In this document: positions 22,801 to 34,800 of the stretch, piece by piece
Layout: each line of letters opens with the position of its first letter
Position numbering within the stretch: the stretch's first letter is position 1
From: Effrenium voratum
Lineage: Eukaryota; Sar; Dinophyceae; Suessiales; Symbiodiniaceae
Assembly: GCA_963377175.1 (NCBI GenBank)
Contig: CAUJNA010000469.1
Coordinates: 957,288-1,021,287, forward strand
Length of the DNA: 64,000 bases
Direction of reading: 5' to 3'
Position numbers and translations under genes: made by a program
The notes under the pieces: model-generated
Seen by the model: the letters and a program-made list of their open reading frames with translations, nothing else
Database searches by the model: none
What the model was told of the DNA's origin: nothing

Positions 22801-25800
22801 TCCATTGCCCGATTGAGCGGCGCGAACGGCCCATTCAGATTTGGTTGTGCCAGGATGCCTCAATAATACATCATAAAGTGCCTATTTGTGGCTCTCGGGA
22901 TTTGAAGACTTTATCAAACTAACATGCAGGGAATTAGGCTGGTCTTTGAATGATTTGATCACCTGCTAACAACAATTCGTTGCAAATCGGAAATCTGCAT
23001 GGGGTTTTCGGGCTCCTCGGCTTGCAAATGATGAGTCTGCGATTTGTTGGGCCTCTCCCTATGACTTTGAGGGCCCAACCCAAAATGGGGAGGGATGACA
23101 AACAATTCGCCAATGTCACACAACAGTGATTCCCCGACCTAAAAGGAAAAAGGTACAAGGACTACACACTTGCTTTTTACGCAATTGGCGCGTTTTCACC
23201 GAGCTGCGGCGTAGCGGCTCCCCGGTCGACCGGTTCAAGCCGTAGCGGCTCCTAGCCGGAGCTTCCACTTCCAGTTTTTGGAAATATGCAGCAAAGACCC
23301 AACGGGAACAAGCTTAGCCGCTTAGGCAAAAACAAACGAAACTACTTCGCTTCGAGCAATCCCCACCCTCCACACTCACAAGCTTACGACCGTGAACACG
23401 GTTGCGTGAATTCAAGCATGGGTTTCGAGTGGCTTGGGGCCTATGACTGCTCAACAAGCTTTGCATTGAGAGCCTTATCCACCTGTCTGTGTGTGTCAAG
23501 CTCCACTTGTTTGCGAGCCGATCTCGAGAACTCAAACATCGCTCCGTTAACAAAAGCCAAGCCCCTTCCAACAAGAAACCCGACGGGGGATTAAACGAAG
23601 TTGCCTATTCACAACCCAAAGCAACACAAAAGCATCACCCTTCAGGGTACACTCAAGACAGGAAGAATGTAAACCTTACTGTGCGCCGGGCGGGACATTA
23701 AGCAAAACCAGACTGGCGAGCTGGTGTGGCGGGATACTGGAATACTGGCGAGCTGCTCCGGCTCGATACTGGCCGGATACTCGGCAAGATCCACCGGCAA
23801 GGGGTACTCAGCGTGATACTTGGCGGGATCCACTGGCGAGCTCTGGCGGGATACTGGGCGGGACACTGGCCAGCTGCTCTGGCGGGATACTCGGCGGGAT
23901 CCACTGGCGAGCCGCTCTGGCGGGATACTCGACGGGATCCACTGGCGAGCCGCTCTGGCGGGATACTCGGCGGGATCCACTGGCGAGCAGCTCTGGCGGG
24001 ATACTGTACAGGTTCCACTGACGAGCAGCTCTGGCGGGATACTCGGCGGGATCCACTGGCGAGCAGCTCTGGCGGGATACTCGGCGGGATCCACTGGCGA
24101 GCTGCTCTGGCGGGATACTCGGCGGGGTCCACTGGCGAGCTGCTCTGGCGGGATACTAGATGGGGGCGTGGTGTAGAAGCATCGCAAGCGCGGATTCCAA
24201 CATAAAATCTAACAACCCCTTCCTGTCGGGTGGGGAAAAACCATTGGCAAGGTCAAACAAAGCATCTCGTCAATCAATCAGTCAACTTCCAGGAGCACAA
24301 ATCCTGAAGAAGATTTACTCTGAGTTGACACTCGTAACCATGAGGTGGCCTTGTGTGTCCTAATTGATGGCGCTGACGCTTGCAAAAGCTTGGCCCTGGT
24401 TTAGTGTGGCGTCAACAGTGGTCGATAGAGACGCTAGCCACGGGGTGGACGATTGCTGCGCTTGAAGTTCCCGCTACTTGAAGGTTTGCCTTGCAACACG
24501 TCAACACATTAAAAGTAGGCTGTGCTATTCAGGTCCTTCTGAACATGAGTCCTGCCCCTTGCGCCAAGTATCTGCAAATAATCCTTCTCAGCCCAGTGTC
24601 GAGCTCCAGTATCCTTGCAATGTGCGCGGGATTTGGACGCACTCCGGGCCAGAAAGTCGCAGGGGACCGAGGGTTCCAGTCCTCGTTTCCATTTACCAGG
24701 GCTCCATTTCGGGTACCTGTTGACCCATGAATTCGGAGCGGCAAGCTTCCCAGTAGCGCAGCGTGTAGTCGCCATCCAGCAAGACGTGGAAAACCCCAGC
24801 TTCGGCAAAGCGCAATGACAGATCCGCCACGAACTGGTCGTATTCAACCTGCGCAGCTAGATGCGGCTAGACCTTTGGCAGCCTCAAAGTAACAAGGACC
24901 TCCAATAGGCTAGTCCATCAGCGCAAGAGAACACAAGCAACAGCCGCCGACTTGATTGAAACGCAGAGCGCCTAGCTTCCGTTGCTTGAGCCCCCTGGAC
25001 AACATAAAATATGCCCAGTAGAACAGAAGAAGGAAAACACATTCTTAAGCACATGGAAGCTAGTTGTGCGATTCCTTCTAGCAAACTCAGTATGGAGCGA
25101 TCCTTCTGTGATGGCTTCTCATCCGCAGGTCGCCAGGCAACTGCAAGCACACATCTGGAACCGACCTGACAAACTAGGTGTAAGCAACATGGTGCGTGGA
25201 TGCAACAGTGGCAAAGGATGCTCCCCCAAAGAAACCGACCCATCCAAGCACGAATGCATAAAACAATGCAGGTAGAAGCCCTCAATTGATTCAGATTGAT
25301 TCTACCTATACATTGGAATCGTCACGTCGGAAATGCAAGGGGTGACCTCGGCGTGCTTCCTCGTCTATCACCATTCAGCTAACGCCCTGCCCGCTCCTGA
25401 TGGCTTGCTCCGTTTCGACGATGCAACCTACTCCAGGTTCCTGAAAGGAAATGAAAGGAAATATCTCAAGATCACACAATTCAAGCCTTGAGCCTCTTTG
25501 ATCAAACAAAAAAACCTCATCCTTCAAATTCAACATAGCCAGCGTAGGGTGTGTCTATCTGTTCATCCAAGCCATGCCAGCCCGCCTGGTCAATGGTCCT
25601 CAGCGCTCGGAGCTTTGCCTAGGCCACGTGATGCTCGTTTGGAGTGGTCCCTTGATAGGCATAGTCTGGAGGCTTGGCGCGGCTTAGTGCGGTATGGCAT
25701 TACATCCGGCATGTTGTGCGGAGGCTCGCTGGTTTGCTTCGCTCTTCAACAAACTGAGGTGTGCCAAAAGACGACATTCCCCGAGAAATACTGGGCACAC

Positions 25801-28800
25801 CCCGCAAAACTCTGCATAGCGGACCATGGCCAGGGAGGACCAGCCCTGCTTGAAAGACTGAGGTTTCAATGAGCCCAAGCCAAACATCATCAACGGAGCA
25901 CAGCAACAATGCTCAAGAGTCACGCTCCACTGCTGGTATGAGAGGAAGGCAACCCATTGAGATACTTGAACAATCATTGTGCTGTCGGGGCCGACGTAGC
26001 CTGGAAAACAAGCCTTGTCTGCTGGAGACGCCGGTGATATTCAGTCTTACACGTTTGCCGTGACGGTTGGCTTCGTTTAGTTGCCTTCCTTCCGTCTGTT
26101 TCCAACAGCCAGCACCAGGATGGACCACGTGTAGCACCAGGTGCTTCTGGGTGGCTGTGTGGAAGGGGAAGGGCGAGAGCGACATGACCGGCACGCCCAC
26201 GTCGATGGACACAACGTGGGGATTCTCCGTGTGGGATAGAGACATGTGCCGCTTGATGTGGAGGAACTCCCGGCCAGTGGCTGGTGCAAAGCCTACGGAC
26301 TAAGGCCCGGCTGCCGATGTTCAGGTTGCCCCAAACAACGCTTTGTGTTCTTCTTCTTCTTTTTTCTCGGTAGTCTTTCATCAGAGCCTCGCCAGGGTAC
26401 CCAGGAGATTAGGCAGAGCCATGTACCAGGGTCTAAGTGGGACGTACCTGCCTGAAGGTGGCTATGATATGTTATTATTCAGCAGCTTAGCACCCGACGT
26501 TTCTTTTTGCACACAAGGTGCTCACCCGCAGGGGGAAGCCGTTCTCAGTAGGCTGACGTCCCACAGACTCCAAAGTGTGCACTCCGTGCTCATCCGTCGC
26601 CACCGTGACCTCGGGCGGGGTCTAAGAAAAAAAGGGGTCCGAAGAGGGAGGGTGGTTTGACTGTGGGTTCACGGATGGTTGCAGGATGGATTGGGGTTTT
26701 TTAATGCGGTAGGATTTATTTTGGGCTGGCTTGGGATTCACCAGAGGTAGGTTGTAGGTTGGGATCAGATGATCAGACTTGGTTCAGCCCCGGACTAGAG
26801 CCAATTCAGTTTGGCAGGGTTTTGACTTGGGCAGCGTAGGGTTGGCCAAGGGTGTAACACAAAAGCGTTCCTGCCGCAAACACCCAAAACAAGCATGAAC
26901 CAACATGATCCACAAGCGGCAACACCACGGAAGGTAAGTGTTGCTGCTTGCCATGGGTAAACTGGGACAAACCCTCAGGCAAGTGAACAAATACCCGCCG
27001 TGGTCGGGCGTGGCCCCCCCCCCCCCCAATTTATGCATGCTTGCCTCAAAATAGCAGACATCTCAAAATATGTGGTATCCATTTGATTGGGCTTCAAGCA
27101 TGCGAAAGGGCGTCCCATGGAGTCCCCCATGTTGAGCTCCCTAGTTTCCTCCATTTGCTTAAGCCCCCAGGGATACATAACAATGTGTCCAGTAGTATCC
27201 AGTAGTGATAGATTTTCTTTAAAACCAACAAGTTCAAATAATAGTATTCGTGATAAATTCAGCAAATAGAAGTCAGAGTTCAGAGTGTCTTGTGCCGACT
27301 TCGCCCCGGGGAAGAACCATGGAAGCAAGGGATCCGAAGCAAATGGGGAAGTAAACCAACAGGCAACAACAAGAAATATTCGTTTCGATAGATCCGGTGG
27401 GGTTCCGTGGTACCGCGGCTGGGTCAAAGCAACTGGAAGTTTCGAGTCGAAGCGAGGGATTTCGCCGAGGGTCGGGAAAGCCTTCAGAGTCCACGACCTC
27501 CAGCCGCGAGAGGTCCACCAAAGCCAGTGGCACTTGGGCCGCTTGCAAGCGAGCCTCCTGAGAGGCGTGATTCTGATGGCGGCGTGTGCCGCCCTCAGAG
27601 AAACAAACAGCATTCACCTCCACTTGAAAACTGTTGGCAGGATGTGATATGAGTCCTTTTGAGGATACACCCGTCCCCACTCCCCCCCTCCACATCTTTC
27701 TTCTAGGCACCAACCTCCCCACTCATGAAGAAGGAAGCACTGGCAAGACCAGCGTGCCTTGCATCTAAAACCGGGGGGGCGCCAGCTCTCGCTGGCGTTT
27801 GGACCACAAGTCAAGCTTTGCCTCTCAAGCCAGGCGTCCACCACAGCAGGCTCCGACTGCACAGCTTCCAAGGACAGATTGAATGTCACCTCTGTGGGCG
27901 GCCTCAGAACCTGCGCGGCTCGCAACCCAAGTGCGAAACCGGCTGGAGGCAACTATGACATGACAGCCTCGGCAACTTGAGCATGTCAGCTTAAAGCAGC
28001 CTCAACTTAAACGCACCTCAAGTATCAGCCATTCTCCATATGGCTGCGGTAGGGCTTTTGTGTTTCCAAGTTTTCCGAAGTCTTGCATACAACCCAGCAG
28101 CCTGCTTTCCTGGGCTGAGAGTGGCTCGACTAGCATGAAGCACTGGCAAAGAACCACGCCACATGCCTCAGAAAAAGCCCGCCGTGCGTCGTATGGTATC
28201 CCTTCGGCCCCCAAATGACCATTGGTAATTCTTGCCGTTGGCATATCATATCTATTTCGTGGTTACTTTCAATGGCTCAGTTGCGCAAGGTTCACCTTTT
28301 GGGACCTTAAAAATGGACCAAGATGGGAAAACCAACACGTCAGGTCCGGTCGGCTCGCTTTGGACTGAGATGGTCCCCTGTTTACAGGACCTTTTGATCA
28401 ACCCCCCATTCTAGGGCTAGCTTCTCCACTCTTTCCAGGGATCCTTCCGTCTAGAAACCTCCTGAAGCCACCCCCAAAAAAAAACGAGGTTCGCAGCAAT
28501 GGGGAAACAACTTTTTCAGAGTCATGACCAATTGACCAATTCTCGGGGTCCTGGTACCACGAAGTTTCGCCCAACCAGGTAACCATGGCCTGGCGTGTGC
28601 CAACCACAAAAACGCCCCACGCGGCCGCCCGGCGCGGCGCGGCCTCCACCGAGGCGGAGGGGCGGCGGAAGTCCAGGGCCACGTGCTCCGAGTGGAAGAG
28701 CAGGGCAGCCAGGAGCCCGTGCTTGCAGCTGAAGGTCTCCAAGTTCTCCTGAGGAATTTCAAGCCATGTGGCTCTTTTCCAGTGGAGCACCCAAAATGGC

Positions 28801-31800
28801 TGGAGAAAAAATGGCGTGTCCCTTTTGGCCTAAAGAAATCCATGGCATTCCATGGGTCATTGTTTGAGTGGATCGATTTTCATCTCGTTTGACAAAGCTG
28901 TTTTTTGTTAAGTCTGTGAATTTGCATTGCGGCATGGGGCATGGCAGGATTAGAGCCTTAATTTCTATGATGGCTGAAGAAAAAACGGTGTTCTTTGTTT
29001 TGCCTTTTTGGTGGCTCGTCGTTTTGAGTGGATCCCCCTAAAACGGCTGAAAAACCATCCTATTGGTACTTGTGGGCGGATCCTGCCTTGTTTCAGTGGA
29101 CCCCCCCCTTGAAAACCATCTCCTGAACTCCATGGTGGGTGCCTGGTCTTTTTTGAGACCCCCAAAATGGGCTGAAAAACAACGTGTTCCTTTGAGTAGT
29201 CAGCCGGAATGGCTTGAACCGGTGGTTTGTTCCTTCAAAACCGCACCAAAAAGGGGTTGCCCTGAAAAACATGACGCAGCCATGTTGGCCTTTCAGGCTA
29301 CCCTCTTGAAAAGAACCTCTTTGCCGGCAAGAGGACTATGAGGCATCACACGCTGTCGAGTTTGGAGGCAAACCCCATGGTTCTATCTGCCTGCACCTGC
29401 GCCGGTCATTGCGCGTTCAGCAAGATATGGCTCGTCAATTTTATTCCACCTGAACCATGGGGTAGGGATAAACATGGCTGCGGCTCACATTTGTTCAGCC
29501 TCAGCCTGGGGACGGAGCCTCCAAGCTTTTCCCTCACTTGGGCGCTTACGCCCCATGGTGATAGATGATCCCCTTCAGGCATGTAAACGAGCTGTCTCCG
29601 CCAACAGTCTCTATTTTGGAAGATGACATTCAAGCACAAGGCCCGAAGCTCTTCAAAAATTCCCCTTCCAATCTGCCTACTGGTGTGTGTGTGTGTGTCG
29701 ATATCTGCGACTCTGGCATCCTGGCCCTGCTCAAGCATCGTGATGTAGAGCCGGAGGACCGCATGCGCAACCTTAGCTTTGAATTTGGGGTTTCCTTTTT
29801 AATGTTGACCCCATATTAATCAACCCTGATTCTGAAACGCTGTTTTTCTCGGATTTTCGCCCACAAGACAGCCAACACAAAACGATCCATGCAGTCCTTT
29901 TGGTCTATCTATTCTGCACTTTGCCACCCGCAAAAAAAACAAAAAAACAACTGAGGTTTTTCTGGGGCTGAGGCCGGCACATCTGCCAGCTCTGGATGAC
30001 TCAGGCAGCGGTTCCCCTCGCAATGCCGGCAAATGAGCTCCAGAAGTCTCTGCCACAAGGTGTTGTCCTCGCAAAGTTCGCAGGCACGAAAAACACTTGC
30101 TGGTGCGATAGGTAGGAAATAACCGTTCCGGGTGTTGGGAAGGAACCGTTTGGGGCAGGGAATGACTTCCCTTAAAGGAAACCATTGAGGATGGTTCCTT
30201 CATTCCCAGCTGAGAACCAGCAAGAAAAACATGCACTGGATGGATGCAAAACCACAGCGGCAGCCCAATTCCGCACATGGTGCCACCCCCCTTCCAATTC
30301 CCACTACGCAAGGTCGCAACATGTTATCGCAGCCGGGCATCGCAGTCAACCTCCGGCAGTATGCTTGCATCACCTCAGAAGCAGGAAACCTTTCGCACGC
30401 ATTGCTGACAGCCCATTTTCCAGCATGCACACATGCCTGAAGGATGTTAAACTCTCCGAAGCTTCCCTGTCCACAGCCCAGCCATTCCTTCGACCTTGGC
30501 TCCTCCAGTCACCGCCCCCCTCCTCCCAAAACCCGCACATCCCTCGCCCGGCCAGCCCATGGAGCCCCAGCCGGGGTGCACAGCGCGCCCTGCGACTCCA
30601 GCTCCAGCATACGAGTCAGATCCTTCCGGGCAAAAAAGATAGGCGCCCAAAGTGCCCAAAGTTGCCATCACTTGCCCAAAGGACCTTTTTTGTTATATAT
30701 ATATATATATATATATATTTGGGACCTCTACAAGAAATGGACCAAAGATTGAATACCAAAAGGCCAAAAGGTCGGCTTTGAACAATTTGAGTGCTTGTCA
30801 ATGCATGGGTTTGACGTGATCCGAATCGGAACCATGTAACAGTTGATTCCAATTCACCCACTGGAAAGCGGGGATCGCCACCAGGATTTGTGGTTTGCTT
30901 GCGCTCTTGGTGGGCGCATTTTGCCCCAGTTGAGCCTATGATTTGTACAACTACAAGGTTTGGCAACTAAGACCAGGCTGTTCCATCGGCGACGTCACGT
31001 TCAGGTTCCATGACATTTCGAAGCTTGAGCTCCAAGTTGGTCCGCAATCCCGGGCTAAAGCCTCTCCAAGAGAAATTAACCCGCAGAAAAGTTGACCTTC
31101 GATGCACATGTGGAGCGACGTTCTCACGCCGAGCATCCACATAGTGACCGGCCACCCCAAGACAGAGCACAAAACGCCATGCCATGCCATGCGGGGCGCG
31201 CGCCGGAAGGCTCCGGGCAACCCGCTATACGCCTGACATCAGCACAGCTCCGCGCTCCGCGGAGGGCGTTGGCGTGTCGCGAAGTTCGAGCTATCCGATG
31301 TGCGAAGGGTTGTTTGGCTAGGAGTGGGCACAGGCGGGCTGAGCAACGCGCCCAACCTGCTGCTGGATCCTTGGCCCAACATGGAAGAAGAAAAGGCATG
31401 GATTCTCGCAGCACATTTGGGTGTGGCCCGCAAAGTGAGCTGTTCTGTAACTACGTGCTGCTCCTCCATGTTAGGTAAAACCAGCCAGAGCCAAATGGCC
31501 GCACAACTTGCAATTCCTGAGCTGCTAAGGTGGCGGAGCATGCACTTGTTCATCAATCAATAACAGCTTGCCCCATCCAAGCAGCTTCTTTCGTCATTGC
31601 ATCCTGTGTCGCCCCCTTTCTGAGAAAATTGACCGGGTTTCAAAGCACAGGCTCACGGAGAGTCAGCGAGAGTCAGGTACCTGAGGCCCCCAACATCAGC
31701 ACGCCTGCGAGTCAGCCCCAGACTTCACAGCCTCAAGCCTGCGGCCTTTGCCAAAGCATAGGGACCTCCTGAAGCCTGTGGAGGAACCTGCCAGCCGTCG

Positions 31801-34800
31801 CATAACACCATAATTAGTCACACAAGTAAGTAAAGAGACAGAAACACACTCCCTGAACTGCGTCGATTCCAAATTCCAAAGGCCCTGCCGCTTGTGCCCG
31901 GCCTTCGGCCAAGGCTTGACGTCAGGCAACCAAAAGGTGAGGCTCACGGGCGTTTGCTTCTGACATGTGGATAACCCGCTCTTCTACACTGACGCGTGGT
32001 TGACCTAAGGACAACCGATTGCTTGCATGCCGGCATTGCTTGCTTCGAGTGATCTGCTCCAGCACTTTGTGTTGTGGAAAGGCCTGTTTCCGGCGAGTGA
32101 CACATGGCGCCGCTTTGCCAAAAGAGCGCGCGAGGAAATGCTTCGGCTTATGCAGGCACTTCCTCCCTACGCCAGTGACAAATTAGGGCAGGAAACCACG
32201 GTGGGCATCTGCTTGACTGTTCTCATGCGATGACCAACCACATTTCAGTGCACCTTTTCCAGCATTAAATCAGCAGCCGCCGGTGTCTTTTCTAAGCGTC
32301 TTCACGTCTTTGACAAGCTGTGCAGGGTGGCCAGCCTGTCAAGACTCGGCACTTGCACGGCCTGCCTTCTTTGGAGACCTTGGCTCGGCCTACAGTGCAG
32401 GCTCGCTGCCCGCTACTGTCCCTCGGGGCAAACCGGCTCAGTCGTCGTCAGAATCCTCTTTGGCGGGCTGTCGCATTGCCAGCAATTTCCTAGCGCAAGC
32501 GGCTGGCCAGCTGGCTTCCCGACCAAACAGGGTAGCCATGACAAAGGCCGGGGCACACATCCCAGAATTTGGTTGAACAACTTCCCCCCCCTTCTCGGTG
32601 CTACAAAAGTGTTAGGACACATCAACATAGTTTGATTGGACACGGATATTGATTGAAAAACCCTCTCAGCCTTGTTTGCCGCAGTGTTGGCTCTCTTTGT
32701 TCAAGCGGTCAAAGCAGGCTCTTCCTGGAATACGTCGTTGCACCATAGGCCGGCAAGCATATAGCAACGCATCGCTACTTTCAAGCACAGAAGGGAACGA
32801 ACAAACAAACAAACAAACAAACAAACAAACAAACAGCCAGCCAGCCAGCCAGCCAGCCAGCCAACCAATAGGCAGCCAGCCAAACAATCAAACAAACAAC
32901 CAAGCAACCAAGCAACCAAGCAACCAAGCAACCAACCAAGCAGACAAGCAGACAAGCAGACGCAAACAAAAAGCAAACCAGCGCGAAACCACATCAGCAA
33001 AAACAAACAAACAAACAAGCAAGCAAGCAGACCAAGAAAGGAAGCAACCAGCCAGCCAGCCAACCAACCAAACACACAAATAAACACATCCCCCCCTCCG
33101 CCAGAAAAAGTGGCTTCTGGCCCCAGCCAGGCAACCAACTAAACATCACCACCAACAAATCGTAGCCTCTGGCCGTCCTTGACATTTGCTGCATCGACTC
33201 CCCGTGCAGCCCCCAGAGCTGCAACGCATACCATCGCTCCTGAGATCACCAGAGCTTCGGCTGCTTCGGCTGCTTCTTAGGGATGGCTCAGGGCCGGTTT
33301 CAGCAAATTCACCGAAGGCAACACCCTGGCCTTTCCCAGTGTGGGGGGGAGGTAAACTCTGAAACACCGTTGAAGACCTGGCGTCTAGAGACTGGAGATC
33401 TCAGAAGGACAACCTTCGAAGGTGTCCAGAAGCTAAGGCCTAAAACATTGAGAAGGGCTGAGAAGGAAAGCTTTCGGTCCCAAAGCTCCGCCCTGAAACA
33501 TATTGGTTGCCCTGCGAGTTGTTTCAACAAAAGTCCCAGGTCGCTCTAACGCAAAATGGCGCCCGAAACCAACTGACAATGGCGTATGAGCTTGGGAAAG
33601 CCTCTCGTTTCAGGTAGGCCTCCAAAGAGAAGGGTCCTTCTTGAAACCTTTTTGAAGAGGCCAAACTGCGGCCGAATATCACGATTGCACCTGAACATGA
33701 CCGAAACACACCAAGCGGGTTGCGCTCGATTGATCTATCTTTTTCCGGTTTTCTGTTGGGGAACAGGGTCCGCACTGCGAACACTTCCGTCCATCATCCC
33801 AAAAGGTCGTGTGATGTCGTGTGACAGGTTGAGGGGGCAAAAAAGGAAGTCCACGAACTTTCTTCTCAAAGGCTCATGAAACAAGGGGGAAACACACCTG
33901 GGCTGCCCTCAGATCCCCCGCTAAACGTTTACCTTTTAGTGGGTTACATGGAAACTACCACTAAACACTACAAGGTGAAAAAGCTTAGAAACCGGATGGC
34001 TGGGGGCCACCAAGACCTCTGGTCCTCACAACCCCCGCCTTGCCGCTGGTGGGCACCACCCGGTGGGCGATCCGCTCGGAGAGGTGCAGGACCAAGGTGT
34101 CCCCGTGGGGAGCCACCCTGGCGTTTCAGGGACTCGCGAAAGGATGCGCATGTACAGACACACTGAGGGGTTGCTTCCCCATTCTTTTCAGCCACGTTAT
34201 TTTCAAAAACCAGCCATTTCCCCTGGGTTTTTGAGGGTTCTCTAGAAAGAAAGATCCCTGGAAAAAATGGGGAAGTTACCCCCAAAACGCTGACTTATAT
34301 TCTTCAGCAAATGGTTGTTGTTGGGGCCTTCTCCTTCTTCCCCCCTCCCCCCCCAAAAAAAACACAAAACAAAACGCTGCGTCGGATCGACCAAACACCG
34401 CGCGCTGTCGCAAAGGGCAAAGTGTGGTTTCCGGCATCTGACAAAAACTTGCTTGCGCGAGAGATGCAGGGGCCCTGAGAAATGGAATGACCCTTATAAA
34501 CAGTTCAACTGACGGACATTCCCTGAGCACCAGCAAGATAATTCCAAAAGCTGAAATACGAATCAGATCCCCGAGTACAGGATCGTTTTGCTGAGCTCGT
34601 ATTACTTTTAGTTGAGCTCGCTAGGCAGAAACATCCCTCCCCCAGTAGTTGCCTACGGCGACGATGGCGACGCGAAACACTGCTTTATGCTTTTTAAGCC
34701 TGCAGCGTGGTCATGAATGAGTTTGCGCCACACGCCTTCGAATGGACTCCAGGGAGGGGGGAGGGGGGGGGGGCAAGAGGATGCATCATGGACGCCAGGT

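Larger units (their letters stand above)
30100..33166. other. Gene 1, intron 10 (3 kb)
   Basis: The longest intron of the gene. It holds an AT microsatellite (30,693-30,718), a mixed tetranucleotide block (32,797-33,085), and a plus-strand frame at 32,027-32,233 (LFPASDTWRRFAKRAREEML) that looks protein-like but has no splice context. Confidence 0.4.

Noticed and set aside
23642..24205. Possible CRISPR array or repeat protein
   Set aside because: Head-to-tail 38-bp units without spacers; a minisatellite, in a eukaryotic intron.
32649..33138. Gln/Asn-rich (plus) or Leu/Cys/Trp-rich (minus) proteins
   Set aside because: Translations of the AAAC/AGCC/AACC tetranucleotide block.
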